From Sphaerochaeta sp. (GTDB taxonomy: Bacteria; Spirochaetota; Spirochaetia; Sphaerochaetales; Sphaerochaetaceae), in the NCBI GenBank assembly GCA_016342655.1, contig JAEINL010000017.1, forward strand, positions 1-60,362: a stretch of 60,362 nucleotides of DNA, read 5' to 3'. The position numbers and the translations under genes are program-made. Under the pieces are notes generated by a model that did no database searches, was not told the origin of the DNA, and saw nothing but the letters and a program-made list of their open reading frames with translations. The stretch's first letter is position 1. The number at the start of each line of letters is the position of its first letter. Shown here one piece after another: positions 52,206 to 60,362 of the stretch.

Positions 52206-53436
52206 CTTCCTGCTCCCAGAATACTGCATAGGAACCGAAACTCCTACGTCTAACATACTCTCCACAGGCTCAGAGGGCTTGCCCAGAGCCAAGATATCCA
52301 AACCTACAGTACGCAGGTTTTTTCCAGCATTTTCATCACGGGAATGTTCTGCACCACAATTTGGACAAGTCCATGTGCGATCATGTAGTCGGAGCGCAGA
52401 GTTTTTATATCCACAATTGTTGCAGAGCTTGGAACTGGCAAACCATTGATCAGCTTGGATTACATGAGTCCCTGTCTCTTCAGCTTTCTGTTTCAGCTTT
52501 GCTACAAACTCAGCATATCCAAGATCATGAACTGACTTACCCAGTCTCAATGCTCGTGACATCCCTTCCAACGAAAGGGTCTCGATGCAAACTGCATCAT
52601 ATTTGGAACACAATTCGGTTGCTCACCTTCCTGTTGAAATCGGCACGAGCGTTGGCTATCGTCTCGTGCACAAGGGCAACTCTGTGCTTTGCTTTGTACC
52701 AGTTTTGCGAACCTTTTTTCTTCTTGCTCAGTCTCCTTTGGGCTTGAGCAAGGTGAGTTTCATATCTTCGTGTATTCCTGATGAATCCAGGAGTATTCCC
52801 CTCATGATCGACATAGAAGGTTCCCAGAGCCATATCCAGTCCTATTACCTTCTTAGGATCAGTTACAGTCTTCTTCTCAACTTCCTCTCCTTCTGTTTCA
52901 AAAAGTACCGATGCAAAATACTTACCGGTAGGGGAACGGGAAACCGTGACGGACTTGATCCTACCTTCCTTGGAGTTTCTTTTGTCCCTGAAGCTTACCC
53001 ATCCGACTTTGGGGAGCTTGATCTTTTTTACATCAAAGTCCACATCAACACTATTATTTGAAACAACAGATCGGTAAGAGCTCCCTGTTTTCTTCTTCTT
53101 GTATTTGGGGAAGCCTACGTTTTGCCCTTTTCTTGCACCTTTAAGGGATTTAAAAAAGGTTGAATATGCATGTGAAAGGTCAATACGACTTTGTTGAAGT
53201 GCTACCGCATCAACTTCTTTCATCCAATCAAACTCTACCTTGTACTCTTTCTCTGTTTTATATTTGTGTCCATTGACTACTCTCCGGTCTTCTTTATTCT
53301 CTTCAAAGAAAGCAATTCTTTCATGCAGCATCATATTGTACAAAGCACGACACGAACCGAGTGTCTTATCAATGAGAGTTTTCTGATGTAGGGTTGGATA
53401 TATCCGTACCTTCAGTGCTTTATGCCGCTTCTTCAT
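52188..53436 (-). pseudogene. tnpB: IS605-family TnpB (OrfB) nuclease gene, frameshifted
   Basis: The two halves are 52597-53436 (MKKRHKALKVRIYPTLHQKT to SNRIVFQI) and 52188-52613 (ELCSKYDAVCIETLSLEGMS to the end). Together they make a normal TnpB of about 415 aa: RuvC Asp in IGLDMALG, Glu in CIETLSLEGM, zinc ribbon CNNCGYKN with CPNCGAEHSRDENAGKNL (final Asp). The frames join if one C is removed at 52617-52618, giving NELCSKYD. So a single-base insertion broke an otherwise intact RNA-guided nuclease. Confidence 0.9.
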
Positions 53437-53577
53437 GCTTCAAACATACAACACTTAACAAATGAATAGTAGTATTTTATACCCTTACTATCAACCAATA
53501 GCCAAGAAAGTACCTTTGCAAGAATGGGTCATTACACTGCTACGTAGCACTGCTAATATTCGGGGGAAGTATATCTG
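53437..53577. other. Interior spacer of the IS605-type element
   Basis: Between the starts of tnpB and tnpA; AT-rich, probably with the promoters of both. No gene. Confidence 0.4.
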
Positions 53578-53915
53578 ATCTTCATATGCAAAGAACGGAA
53601 GCATCTGCTTCGAGGCGAGATGCAGGAAGAAATCCACCCCCATTGCATCTATCTCTGAGTCTGGAATTGATACCATGGGATCAGATAAGGATCATAGCCA
53701 CATCCTACTGAATTACAAACCTAAAACAAGTATCTCATGATGGTTCGTAGGGTAAAGACACAGACCTTGGCTACTGCCTGGAAGAACTTTAATTCACCTC
53801 TAAAACAGACCCTTTGGAGAGAACCCCCTTTCTGGTCAGACAGGTACTTTGCATGCTCTGTTGGAGATGCCTCTACGAATACAATTAGCAAGTATAGTGA
53901 AAGTCAAGGCTGATT
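53578..53915 (+). pseudogene. tnpA: IS200/IS605-type TnpA (HUH transposase) remnant
   Basis: In one frame ESGIDTMGSDKDHSHILLNY then KPKTSIS-stop: D-H-S-H matches the HUH histidine pair. In a second frame from 53737, VRRVKTQTLATAWKNFNSPL, KQTLWREPPFWSDRYFACSV, and ISKYSESQG, the tail with the catalytic Tyr in KYSESQ. A frameshift near 53735 and stops upstream break it. It is divergent from tnpB, the arrangement of IS605. Confidence 0.75.
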
Positions 53916-53920
53916 CATCC

Positions 53921-53943
53921 CAGAGCCTCAAGAGGACTGGGTT
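53921..53943 (+). repeat. Imperfect hairpin at the tnpA end of the element
   Basis: CCCAG...CTGGG with inner CCTC/GAGG directly after the TnpA stop codon; a candidate left-end hairpin of the IS605-type element. Confidence 0.4.
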
Positions 53944-54113
53944 CTCTCAGCAAAAGCGGATAGATTGCTAACAGTTCATTTTCATCATGCAATAGAACTG
54001 TACCTGTAGGCAATTCTTAGCTTTTCTTAATCTCTTTTGGGTTTTTCCTCGCAATCCATTTATTGTAACAATGCCCCGTTAGGCTTACTATCTGTATACC
54101 AATTGGAGGAACT
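53944..54113. other. Spacer before the aldose epimerase gene
   Basis: AT-rich, no gene. AATTGGAGGAACT at 54102-54112 is the ribosome site of the next gene. Confidence 0.4.
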
Positions 54114-54977
54114 ATGGTCACCTTACAGAACGAAAAGCTCAGCATGAAGATAGCATTGCTTGGGGCAGAGCCACAATCACTCTTTTCCCAGGAAAATGGC
54201 ATCGAATACCTATGGAGTGGAGATCCACAATTCTGGCCTAGGAGAGCTCCCCTGCTTTTCCCCATGACCGGACCCACCAAAGACGGGAAGGTTGAAGCGG
54301 CCGGGATTACCTACACATTGCCCAACAACGGCTTCGCCCGGGACCTGGACTTTACCCTCATCTCGCAAAGCTCAACTGTTGCCACCTTCGAGCTACAGGA
54401 TAGTGATGGTACCATGAAGTACTACCCCTATGGGTTTCGTCTCAAGGTCACCTATACCCTTCTCGAAGATGGATTCAAGGCTGAAGCTGAAGTGTATGCA
54501 AAGGATGACCTGTTCTTCACCTTTGGCTGGCACCCTGCCTTCAGCCTGGATATTAATGGCACCGATGCAAATCTGGAGTCCTACAGCATAACATTCGAGC
54601 AAGAAGAGCGTGTTGACAGGAAACGGCCGGTGAATGGCGTATTCGTCACAGACAAGAATTTCCTGGACAACAGCAAAACCCTCAGGCTCAGTAGGGAGGA
54701 GACTGACAAAGGGCCCATCATCCTCAACTGCCTTACATCCAAACAGGTAACTCTTACCTCTGATAAGGGAGAGCATGGGGTACGTGTGGATAGGGGAAAT
54801 CTGGAGACTCTGGTACTCTGGACCATCGAATCCAAACATGCCGGGTACCTCTGCATAGAACCGATGCATTCCTTTGGTGACATCAACCGAGAGTTTGCAC
54901 TCGAGAAAATGGATGAAGTTCTTGCATTGAAAGCGGGAGAGTCAAAGGTTTTCTCCAGCAGCTTCCATATCTTCTAG
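54114..54977 (+). CDS. Aldose 1-epimerase family protein (LacX-like)
   Basis: A 287-residue galactose-mutarotase-fold protein: GIEYLWSGDPQFWPRRAPLL near 34, PNNGFARDLDFTL near 80 (His of active enzymes is replaced by the GFARD variant common in LacX-type members), FTFGWHPAFSLDI near 145 with the second His and a late Glu in YLCIEPMHS. It probably interconverts sugar anomers. Its last 4 bp overlap the convergent cyclase gene. Confidence 0.85.
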   Translation: MVTLQNEKLSMKIALLGAEPQSLFSQENGIEYLWSGDPQFWPRRAPLLFPMTGPTKDGKVEAAGITYTLPNNGFARDLDFTLISQSSTVATFELQDSDGTMKYYPYGFRLKVTYTLLEDGFKAEAEVYAKDDLFFTFGWHPAFSLDINGTDANLESYSITFEQEERVDRKRPVNGVFVTDKNFLDNSKTLRLSREETDKGPIILNCLTSKQVTLTSDKGEHGVRVDRGNLETLVLWTIESKHAGYLCIEPMHSFGDINREFALEKMDEVLALKAGESKVFSSSFHIF

Positions 54978-55639
54978 GCTTTGTAGGAGGCTATCACCCT
55001 AGTAGGGGCTCCGTCACTGTCGTCTAGAAGAAGGGGAAGCGCTACCAGTGAGACTGTTCGCCCTACCACCCTATCCAGATTATTGAGATTCTCCAGGATA
55101 AGTCCCTCATAGGAGAAGATCAGATGATGGATGGGTAGGCTCTCACTATCAAGGGCATCGCAAGAAGAGCTGTCAAAACCAAACAGGCGAATACCACGTT
55201 CCAAGAGGAGCGTGGTAGCCTCCTCTGTAAGCAGAGGGGGATCTTCAAAGTAGCTCTCACTATTCCAACGGCCCTGCCAGCCTGAAAAGAACAGTACAGC
55301 CGTTACCCCAAAGGGAATCGCTTGTACCTGCTCTTTTCCTATGCTCCGACAGTGCTGTATGCCAAGGGTAAAGGCCTCATGGAAGAAAGAGCAAGGGAGG
55401 AAGGAATCAAGGCTTTTCCCCTTCGCAACAAGGTGTGAAGGGCTGTCCAGGTGTGTTGCACTATGGCTGCCAAAGCTCAGTTGCTTGAGACGGAAATGCT
55501 CAGTCTCCAAGGAGGACCATTGCCTGATCACAGTGGGAGGGTCTCCGGGATAGGGACGATCTCCATCGGCAATGCTGTGGCTCAGGTCGACATATACACT
55601 CTTTTCAGCTTTTCCTTCTGGCTTGGTTTCACTGCTCAT
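54974..55639 (-). CDS. Cyclase-family metal hydrolase (kynurenine formamidase-like)
   Basis: A 221-residue protein with VDLSHSIADGDRPYPGDPP at the N-terminus and the metal site FGSHSATHLDSPSHL near 57 (HxxTHxDxPxH). Family members hydrolyse formamides or cyclic amides such as N-formylkynurenine; no tryptophan catabolic gene is near, so the substrate is open. It starts in an ATGA overlap with the upstream glycosylase gene. Confidence 0.85.
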   Translation of the reverse strand: MSSETKPEGKAEKSVYVDLSHSIADGDRPYPGDPPTVIRQWSSLETEHFRLKQLSFGSHSATHLDSPSHLVAKGKSLDSFLPCSFFHEAFTLGIQHCRSIGKEQVQAIPFGVTAVLFFSGWQGRWNSESYFEDPPLLTEEATTLLLERGIRLFGFDSSSCDALDSESLPIHHLIFSYEGLILENLNNLDRVVGRTVSLVALPLLLDDSDGAPTRVIASYKA

Positions 55640-56397
55640 TGCAAACCCTCCGTTCTTGCATAGTGGAACAGATACTGCTGGGCAATACCTGCATAGGGTG
55701 CAAAATAGGTGGAATCCTTCCCGGGGTACCAGGTTATCATCACCTTTTGCATCCAGGTATCCATGGGAAACGCCTCCATCCTATGGAAGCCATACAACAG
55801 GATACAGTGCCCTACCTTGGGACCGACCCCCCTGATGGTCATGAGCAGTTCAAGGGCCTTCTCAAAGTCCAGTGAGGGTACCTGCTGTAGGATAGCCTGC
55901 TTCTGTATGGCATCTACGAGGTAAGGAGCTCGAAATCCCATGCCAAGCTTACGAAAATCCTCTTCAGTTGCATTTTTCATGTCACTGGCAAGAGGAAAGG
56001 CATGCAAAGTATCGTTCACGGCTTTCCCATAGGTCTGTGCAAGCTTTGCATACATTTGCCTAATTCTGGCTATATTGTTGTTCTGGCTTAGGATAAAACA
56101 GATCAACACCTCAAAAGGATCTTGGTTGAGGATATGAAGCCCTCCAAACCTTCTTACTGCGGAGCTAAGTTTTGGATCCAGAAGAGAGAGGTGCTCATTA
56201 GCCTCTGCATATAAGCCATCCATATCAAAATAGTGCTCAAGCCTCCCATCTTTGGCAAGGGCGGACAAGAACGACTCTTCCTCGAATTGAACATGAACCC
56301 CGTTGACAACTGACTGGAATACCCCGCCCTCTTTTTGCCATCCGAAACATTGGCCACAAAACAATGTTGCCTCGATATCTACCGGAAAATCCTTCAT
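55636..56397 (-). CDS. ogg: 8-oxoguanine DNA glycosylase (OGG type)
   Basis: A 253-residue HhH-GPD glycosylase/lyase. The N-terminal OGG domain shows LFCGQCFGW; the helix-hairpin-helix reads IRGVGPKVGHCILLYGF with the catalytic Lys, and the catalytic Asp is in EAFPMDTWMQ. Residues equal Lys-249 and Asp-268 of human OGG1. It excises 8-oxoguanine from DNA. First gene of a two-gene unit with the cyclase-family gene. Confidence 0.88.
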   Translation of the reverse strand: MKDFPVDIEATLFCGQCFGWQKEGGVFQSVVNGVHVQFEEESFLSALAKDGRLEHYFDMDGLYAEANEHLSLLDPKLSSAVRRFGGLHILNQDPFEVLICFILSQNNNIARIRQMYAKLAQTYGKAVNDTLHAFPLASDMKNATEEDFRKLGMGFRAPYLVDAIQKQAILQQVPSLDFEKALELLMTIRGVGPKVGHCILLYGFHRMEAFPMDTWMQKVMITWYPGKDSTYFAPYAGIAQQYLFHYARTEGLQ

Positions 56398-56561
56398 GAA
56401 TCTACTGTATCAGAGCTCTTGCCCCTTGCACAAGAAGCGACTGATTACTCTTGCATGCTAAATTTTCGTCATCATTAATATAAATTGGGAATTTTTCTTC
56501 TTTCAGATAGCTATTTTTCCAACTGAAGAGTATCCTAAAACCAAAAGGAACCTGAAAGAGC

Positions 56562-57287
56562 ATGGAAACAACAGACTTATCTTACCCCCAATGGATGAAA
56601 CGGATAGCCGGTGATAGAGAAGATATTCTTAGGATCGAAGAAATTGTCGCTCGTTATTCTCACTTGCTTTTTTCTGCCAGGCAGGTACTGGACTATGTGA
56701 GCCTTGATGAGATTGCATTCATAGGCAACAGGATGGCAAGCCTGCCATCCTCAAGGGAGGTTTATCTGGCACCGTATAGTTTTGCCGACCTCTATCTTAG
56801 TGACAATCCAACGTTACAAACCACTTTCAACAAGCTTACCTTCTCCCTACAGTGCAAGGTGCTGGATACCTCTCGTGTGTTTAGGGAGGCACAGCCACCC
56901 TATGCTATGGTAGCCCTCGATTGGGAAAGCGGCTCTGTGCAGTTGTTGGCCCTTTCTGCAAACCAGAGCAAGCTCGAAGAGCTTTCCTTGGCTTTCCTTA
57001 CAGACCCCCTGACAGTGACGATGGTCGATGAACGCTATGAACCACAAAAGGCCTATCTCCTAACCAAAGCCAAGGAATTGCTCCTTGACTGGACAAGTAA
57101 TAAGCGAATCGGCATATACAGTGTTACCTGTAGTGAAGAACTGTTTGTGAATACGGTGTTTGGACCTATCCTTGACTGCACCTTCTCCCTTGTGTTGGGA
57201 GAACAGAAAGATCTGTGGGGAAGAGCCATACCCTCTCACATCAGTGAACCTGACCAAGACTGCCTCTTCCAATCTCCTCGAACCTAA
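56562..57287 (+). CDS. Hypothetical protein
   Basis: 241 residues, soluble, no signal peptide. Regular alpha/beta pattern: DYVSLDEIAFIGNRMASLPS, PYAMVALDWESGSVQLLALS and SNKRIGIYSVTCSEELFVNT. I recognise no family or catalytic motif. GGAACCTGAAAGAGC precedes the ATG. It stands between the OGG gene (divergent) and a DMT transporter. Confidence 0.6.
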   Translation: METTDLSYPQWMKRIAGDREDILRIEEIVARYSHLLFSARQVLDYVSLDEIAFIGNRMASLPSSREVYLAPYSFADLYLSDNPTLQTTFNKLTFSLQCKVLDTSRVFREAQPPYAMVALDWESGSVQLLALSANQSKLEELSLAFLTDPLTVTMVDERYEPQKAYLLTKAKELLLDWTSNKRIGIYSVTCSEELFVNTVFGPILDCTFSLVLGEQKDLWGRAIPSHISEPDQDCLFQSPRT

Positions 57288-57456
57288 TCTGAGGGGACAA
57301 TGCTCCATGCACAGTCTTGGACGCTAAACAAACAAACAAAGAAATGCCATTTTACTCGCTGAGGGCATGTTCGGTCACCAGGATATCTGCCTCATACGGT
57401 ATTTCCCTTAGCTATTCTGCACTGAAAGAAGACATCCATGAACGTTGTATGGTAGC

Positions 57457-58323
57457 ATGAACCCTATGCATAATAAACAACTGGGTGTGCTCTATATTCT
57501 CTGTAGCGGGTTCTTCTTTGCCTCTGTGATGCTCTTCGTCAAACTTGCAGGACCCCTTCCTACCATGCAGAAGGCCTTGTTCCGCAATATCATTGCCTTG
57601 GGAATAGCGTTCATAATCCTAAGGAAGACTAAAACCCCCTTTACCTGGAAGAGGCAGGATTTTCCTATCCTTTTCCTACGCGGTCTTGCGGGGACTATAG
57701 GGCTTGTTGCAAATTTCTATGCAGTGGACCATCTCATCCTCAGTGATGCCACCATACTCAACAAGCTTGCTCCTTTCTTTGTCATTATCTTCAGCCTTGT
57801 CTTTCTCAAGGAAAAAGTAACTTTTGTCCAGATGCTTCTGGTATTTGGTGCTTTCCTTGGCGCATCCCTAGTGGTGAAGCCGACCTTCAGCAACACAGAG
57901 CTGTTTCCCTATCTCATAGGTATATTGGGAGGACTGGGAGCCGGAGCTGCCTACACCTGTGTGAGAGTTCTGGGCAACCGAATGGTACCAGCCCCTGTCA
58001 TTGTAGCATTCTTCTCCCTATTCTCGACAATGATACTTATCCCATTTGTCATAGTGGAACACCAGAGCATGCAAGCCTCGCAGATACTTTTCCTGCTACT
58101 GGCCGGCATCAGCGCAGCGGGAGGACAGTTCTGTATCACCAAGGCGTACGCCTACGCGCCTGCGAAGGAAATATCGGTATACGACTACACCCAGATACTA
58201 TTCGCCTCACTGTTATCCATTTTCTTCTTCTCTGAATACCCCGATGCAACAAGCATCGGTGGCTACATCATCGTGACAGGTATGGCAATTCTGATGTATG
58301 TCTATACCAAACGGAAGGCCTGA
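57457..58323 (+). CDS. DMT-superfamily (EamA) transporter
   Basis: A 288-residue membrane protein with ten predicted helices in two EamA repeats (GVLYILCSGFFFASVMLFVK; YLIGILGGLGAGAAYTCVRV). FKLAG and RGLAGTIGLVANFYAVDHL fit the drug/metabolite exporter family. Substrate unknown. The start is unclear: ATGs at 57457 and 57466 and a TTG at 57445 lack a clear ribosome site. Confidence 0.85.
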   Translation: MNPMHNKQLGVLYILCSGFFFASVMLFVKLAGPLPTMQKALFRNIIALGIAFIILRKTKTPFTWKRQDFPILFLRGLAGTIGLVANFYAVDHLILSDATILNKLAPFFVIIFSLVFLKEKVTFVQMLLVFGAFLGASLVVKPTFSNTELFPYLIGILGGLGAGAAYTCVRVLGNRMVPAPVIVAFFSLFSTMILIPFVIVEHQSMQASQILFLLLAGISAAGGQFCITKAYAYAPAKEISVYDYTQILFASLLSIFFFSEYPDATSIGGYIIVTGMAILMYVYTKRKA

Positions 58324-58336
58324 AGCCTCCCGTTTG
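58308..58336 (+). terminator. Terminator overlapping the end of the DMT gene
   Basis: CAAACGG/CCGTTTG with an inner AGGC/GCCT and one mismatch. It spans the TGA stop. No long T-run. Confidence 0.5.
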
Positions 58337-58377
58337 TGGATATGTATGGGTATACTTGTATTGTCAGATGCCATGAA

Positions 58378-59307
58378 TCACACCTCGGAGAAAAGCCACG
58401 TGGAGAGATACCTCTCTCCTGTATCAGGAAGCAACACCACAATGGTCTTCCCCTCATGCTCCTTCTTCGCAGAATAGGCAAGGGCTGCATCCAATGCAGC
58501 ACCACTGGAAATGCCAACCAGAAGCCCTTCTGTCCTAGCTGCCTGCCTTGCACGCTCTCCGGCTTTGGCGTCTTCGACGGTATATATCTCGTCAATTAAG
58601 TCAGTATCAAGAATGGAGGGCACAAACCCTGCCCCAATGCCTTGTATCTTGTGCGGTCCCCCGTGTCCAAGGGAAAGGATCGGACTGGTGACAGGCTCCA
58701 CTGCAACAATTAGGACCTGGGGATTCTGCTCCTTGAGGTAACGTCCTACCCCTGTAAGGGTTCCACCGGTACCAACTCCTGCAATGAATATATCCACCTT
58801 GTGCCCGCTATCTTCCCAGATCTCGGGCCCTGTATGCTCATAGTGAGCCTTCACATTATCAGTATTGTCAAACTGTGCAGGGATGAAGGAGTTGGGTATG
58901 GAGCGCGAAAGCTCTTCCGCTTGTGTAATTGCCCCTCGCATGCCCATCGAGCCATCAGTAAGCACAAGCTCAGCACCCAAGGCTGCAAGCAACTTGCGCC
59001 GTTCGATGCTCATGGTCTCAGGCATGGTGATGATGAGCCTATAGCCCTTTACCGCAGCGATATAGGCAAGGCCAACACCGGTGTTACCACTGGTTGGCTC
59101 AATTATTACCGAACCCTCCTTGAGCAGACCGGCTTTTTCAGCCCCCTCGACCATTGCCAGGGCTATGCGGTCCTTCACACTGGAAAGCGGGTTGAAACTC
59201 TCAACTTTTGCAAGAATGGTCGCATTCCCTTCGTTGAGACGATTAATCCTTATCAAGGGGGTATTCCCAATCTTTTCAGTTATGTTCTCATAGATATGTG
59301 CTCTCAT
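58378..59307 (-). CDS. cysK: Cysteine synthase A
   Basis: A 309-residue PLP enzyme making cysteine from O-acetylserine and sulfide. PLP lysine in NPLSSVKDRIALAM near 44, phosphate loop TSGNTGVGLA near 71, and GTGGTLTGVGRYLKEQ near 176. CysK-type length. The binding Ser/Thr residues are all present. Downstream of two Rrf2 regulators with an inverted repeat in its promoter region. Confidence 0.95.
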   Translation of the reverse strand: MRAHIYENITEKIGNTPLIRINRLNEGNATILAKVESFNPLSSVKDRIALAMVEGAEKAGLLKEGSVIIEPTSGNTGVGLAYIAAVKGYRLIITMPETMSIERRKLLAALGAELVLTDGSMGMRGAITQAEELSRSIPNSFIPAQFDNTDNVKAHYEHTGPEIWEDSGHKVDIFIAGVGTGGTLTGVGRYLKEQNPQVLIVAVEPVTSPILSLGHGGPHKIQGIGAGFVPSILDTDLIDEIYTVEDAKAGERARQAARTEGLLVGISSGAALDAALAYSAKKEHEGKTIVVLLPDTGERYLSTWLFSEV

Positions 59308-59333
59308 TCTCTACTCCTCGTATAGGAAGGGAT

Positions 59334-59348
59334 TACTATTCCATAGTA
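59334..59348. promoter_or_regulatory. Inverted repeat upstream of cysK, Rrf2 operator candidate
   Basis: TACTAT-TCC-ATAGTA, 27 nt before the cysK start and between cysK and the regulators. The GGAATACTAT unit on the reverse strand is repeated next to it. Confidence 0.5.
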
Positions 59349-59403
59349 TTCCTATAGATTATTAAGGTAATCAATCTTCCGCCCTCTGTCAATACGTGAG
59401 CAA

Positions 59404-59820
59404 TCAGATCATGTAGGTGAACCATTCTGCCTTGGTCACGTCAGCTAGGGAGACCCCTTCGAATGACTGCTGGATCTTCTCGTCCAGTTTCTGGAAGAAG
59501 TGGACACGGAGGCAACGCTGAATGGCTGTCTCCTCTTTTTGGGGCATCTCGGTAAAGGCGATATTGCCCTCAAGAAGGTCAAAAACCTCATAAATGAGAA
59601 TCTTGTCGGGCTTCCTACTCAAGAGGTACCCACCACCGGCACCCTTAACGGAATTAAGATACCCTCCACGAGTAAGAAGCAAGGCAACCTGCTGCAGATA
59701 TTTCTCACTCAAATCCTGTCGGAGAGCGACCTGTGAAAGGGCTACAGGCAAATCACTGGTGTGTTCTGCAAGATCTACAAGTAATCTCAGACCATATCGT
59801 CCACGAGTAGAGACTTTCAA
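59404..59820 (-). CDS. Rrf2-family regulator, CymR-like (no Fe-S cysteines)
   Basis: A 138-residue winged-helix protein: VSTRGRYGLRLLVDLAEHTS at the N-terminus, helix-turn-helix SQVALRQDLSEKYLQQVALL. Only one Cys (QRCLRVHFFQ) in the sensor region, so no Fe-S cluster of the IscR kind. As in CymR it may work with cysteine synthase to sense cysteine; cysK is the next gene. Overlaps the upstream Rrf2 gene by ATGA-type overlap. Confidence 0.88.
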   Translation of the reverse strand: MKVSTRGRYGLRLLVDLAEHTSDLPVALSQVALRQDLSEKYLQQVALLLTRGGYLNSVKGAGGGYLLSRKPDKILIYEVFDLLEGNIAFTEMPQKEETAIQRCLRVHFFQKLDEKIQQSFEGVSLADVTKAEWFTYMI

Positions 59821-60224
59821 ATTCCACCTCCAGCTTCTGATTCCACCAGATGGGAAGCCAAATCCGCTATGAAGACCTGATGGGAAAAATTACGGACAGT
59901 ATCTTGCAGCATCGACCATATCTGATGGGTTTTGCATGATTCACTCTGCGTACATTCCTCACAGGGGGTCGGAGTAAAATCCCCTTCACTGGCACTCAGC
60001 ACTTCAGCACAGGTAATATCTTTTCTCGCTATGCGATAGCCACCTTGAACACCTCGTTCAGACTCGACAAGATTATACTTCTTCAAGGGAATCATAAGCT
60101 GTTCAAGATACCCGCTGCTTATACCGGTAGCCTCACTGATGGACCTGATACTACAATTTCCTCTGCAGGTAGCCAGATACACCATAGTCTCCAAGGAATA
60201 ACGACCTTTTGTAGATAATTTCAT
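59817..60224 (-). CDS. Rrf2-family regulator with cysteine cluster (IscR-like)
   Basis: A 135-residue Rrf2 protein: LSTKGRYSLETMVYLA, helix-turn-helix RSISEATGISSGYLEQLMIP and the cluster CEECTQSESCKTH (C-x2-C-x5-C, then His) near residue 92, the place where IscR binds 2Fe-2S. It is first in the unit, so a redox- or iron-sensing and a cysteine-sensing regulator may be co-transcribed ahead of cysK. Confidence 0.88.
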   Translation of the reverse strand: MKLSTKGRYSLETMVYLATCRGNCSIRSISEATGISSGYLEQLMIPLKKYNLVESERGVQGGYRIARKDITCAEVLSASEGDFTPTPCEECTQSESCKTHQIWSMLQDTVRNFSHQVFIADLASHLVESEAGGGI

Positions 60225-60362
60225 AGTAAGAAGGTACCAGTACTTTGAGCACGCGTCAAGATTAAGCTTACGCTCTGAGCGATGAAACTAAGCCGAATAT
60301 GATTTATTCCACTCGAACGATAAATGATTTTTTCCCATATGGGCTAAACTGTGTTTTAATGG

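Noticed and set aside
52597-52613. Programmed ribosomal frameshift in tnpB
   Set aside because: No slippery heptamer or following pseudoknot at the junction, and IS605-family tnpB is not normally frameshifted; a one-base insertion is simpler.
53491-53676. 61-residue reverse frame next to tnpB
   Set aside because: It is the opposite strand of the tnpA remnant; no ribosome site or family pattern.

Overview
The window looks like chromosomal DNA of a free-living, carbohydrate-fermenting spirochete, most likely Sphaerochaeta or a close relative. This is inferred from family content: several sugar ABC operons whose binding proteins have non-lipoprotein signal peptides ending in LFAGG or LFAA, short periplasmic proteins of the same style, and many NADH-linked and Fe-S enzymes. 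No rRNA or marker gene in the window fixes the genus.

Layout. 1-3.7 kb: a PlsC-type acyltransferase, a ferredoxin-fused aldo/keto reductase, an ADP-ribosylglycohydrolase-fold protein whose metal ligands look lost, and a tiny Gly/Met/Arg-rich DUF5320-type protein behind a strong promoter with a palindromic operator. 3.8-11.6 kb: a ROK regulator divergent from a sugar ABC operon (two permeases, binding protein) that continues into three consecutive Gfo/Idh/MocA oxidoreductases. 12.1-16.5 kb: a two-gene unit, an AMP-forming acyl ligase translationally coupled to a 903-residue protein that fuses a type I DNA methyltransferase-like (HsdM) part to a two-TRD specificity (HsdS) part. The methyltransferase catalytic NPPY is replaced by ILPK and no HsdR is present. 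The unit lies between two near-identical 32-bp stem-loops and ends at a perfect 36-bp palindrome; it is the best candidate here for an undescribed system. 16.8-24.3 kb: a reverse-strand sugar operon (binding protein, two permeases, NahK-like kinase, DUF5107 protein) divergent from an AraC regulator. 24.4-29.7 kb: a short RecQ helicase, a LacI regulator divergent from galactokinase, a DUF364 protein and a small membrane protein. 29.7-35.4 kb: threonine synthase, a ThrA-type fusion with an apparently inactive aspartokinase half, L28, endonuclease III and tRNA-Pro.

35.4-39.2 kb is a gene graveyard around tRNA-Arg: remnants of a TctA permease, a superoxide dismutase, an AEC transporter and a DUF5107 protein, plus one of two copies of a 162-bp dispersed repeat. 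39.4-44.0 kb holds potABC without potD, then a PutP-type symporter. 44.1-49.5 kb has a broken GNAT gene, a methionine operon (metY-metA, predicted O-acetylhomoserine route) with a possible two-peptide leader, and a compact methylthioadenosine-salvage operon (deaminase, MtnA-like isomerase, phosphorylase). 49.7-54 kb has a periplasmic FKBP protein, a YhcH/cytidylate-kinase-like pair and a decayed IS605-type element with divergent tnpA and tnpB. 54.1-60.2 kb carries an aldose epimerase, a cyclase-family hydrolase, an OGG-type glycosylase, a DMT transporter, cysteine synthase and two tandem Rrf2 regulators.

Homoserine from the ThrA fusion could feed both threonine (ThrC) and methionine (MetA/MetY), and CysK with the Rrf2 pair adds sulfur assimilation. 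Three separate proteins (ADP-ribosylglycohydrolase, aspartokinase half, HsdM half) keep their fold signature but lack catalytic residues. All family names come from reading the translated sequence; no database search was run.
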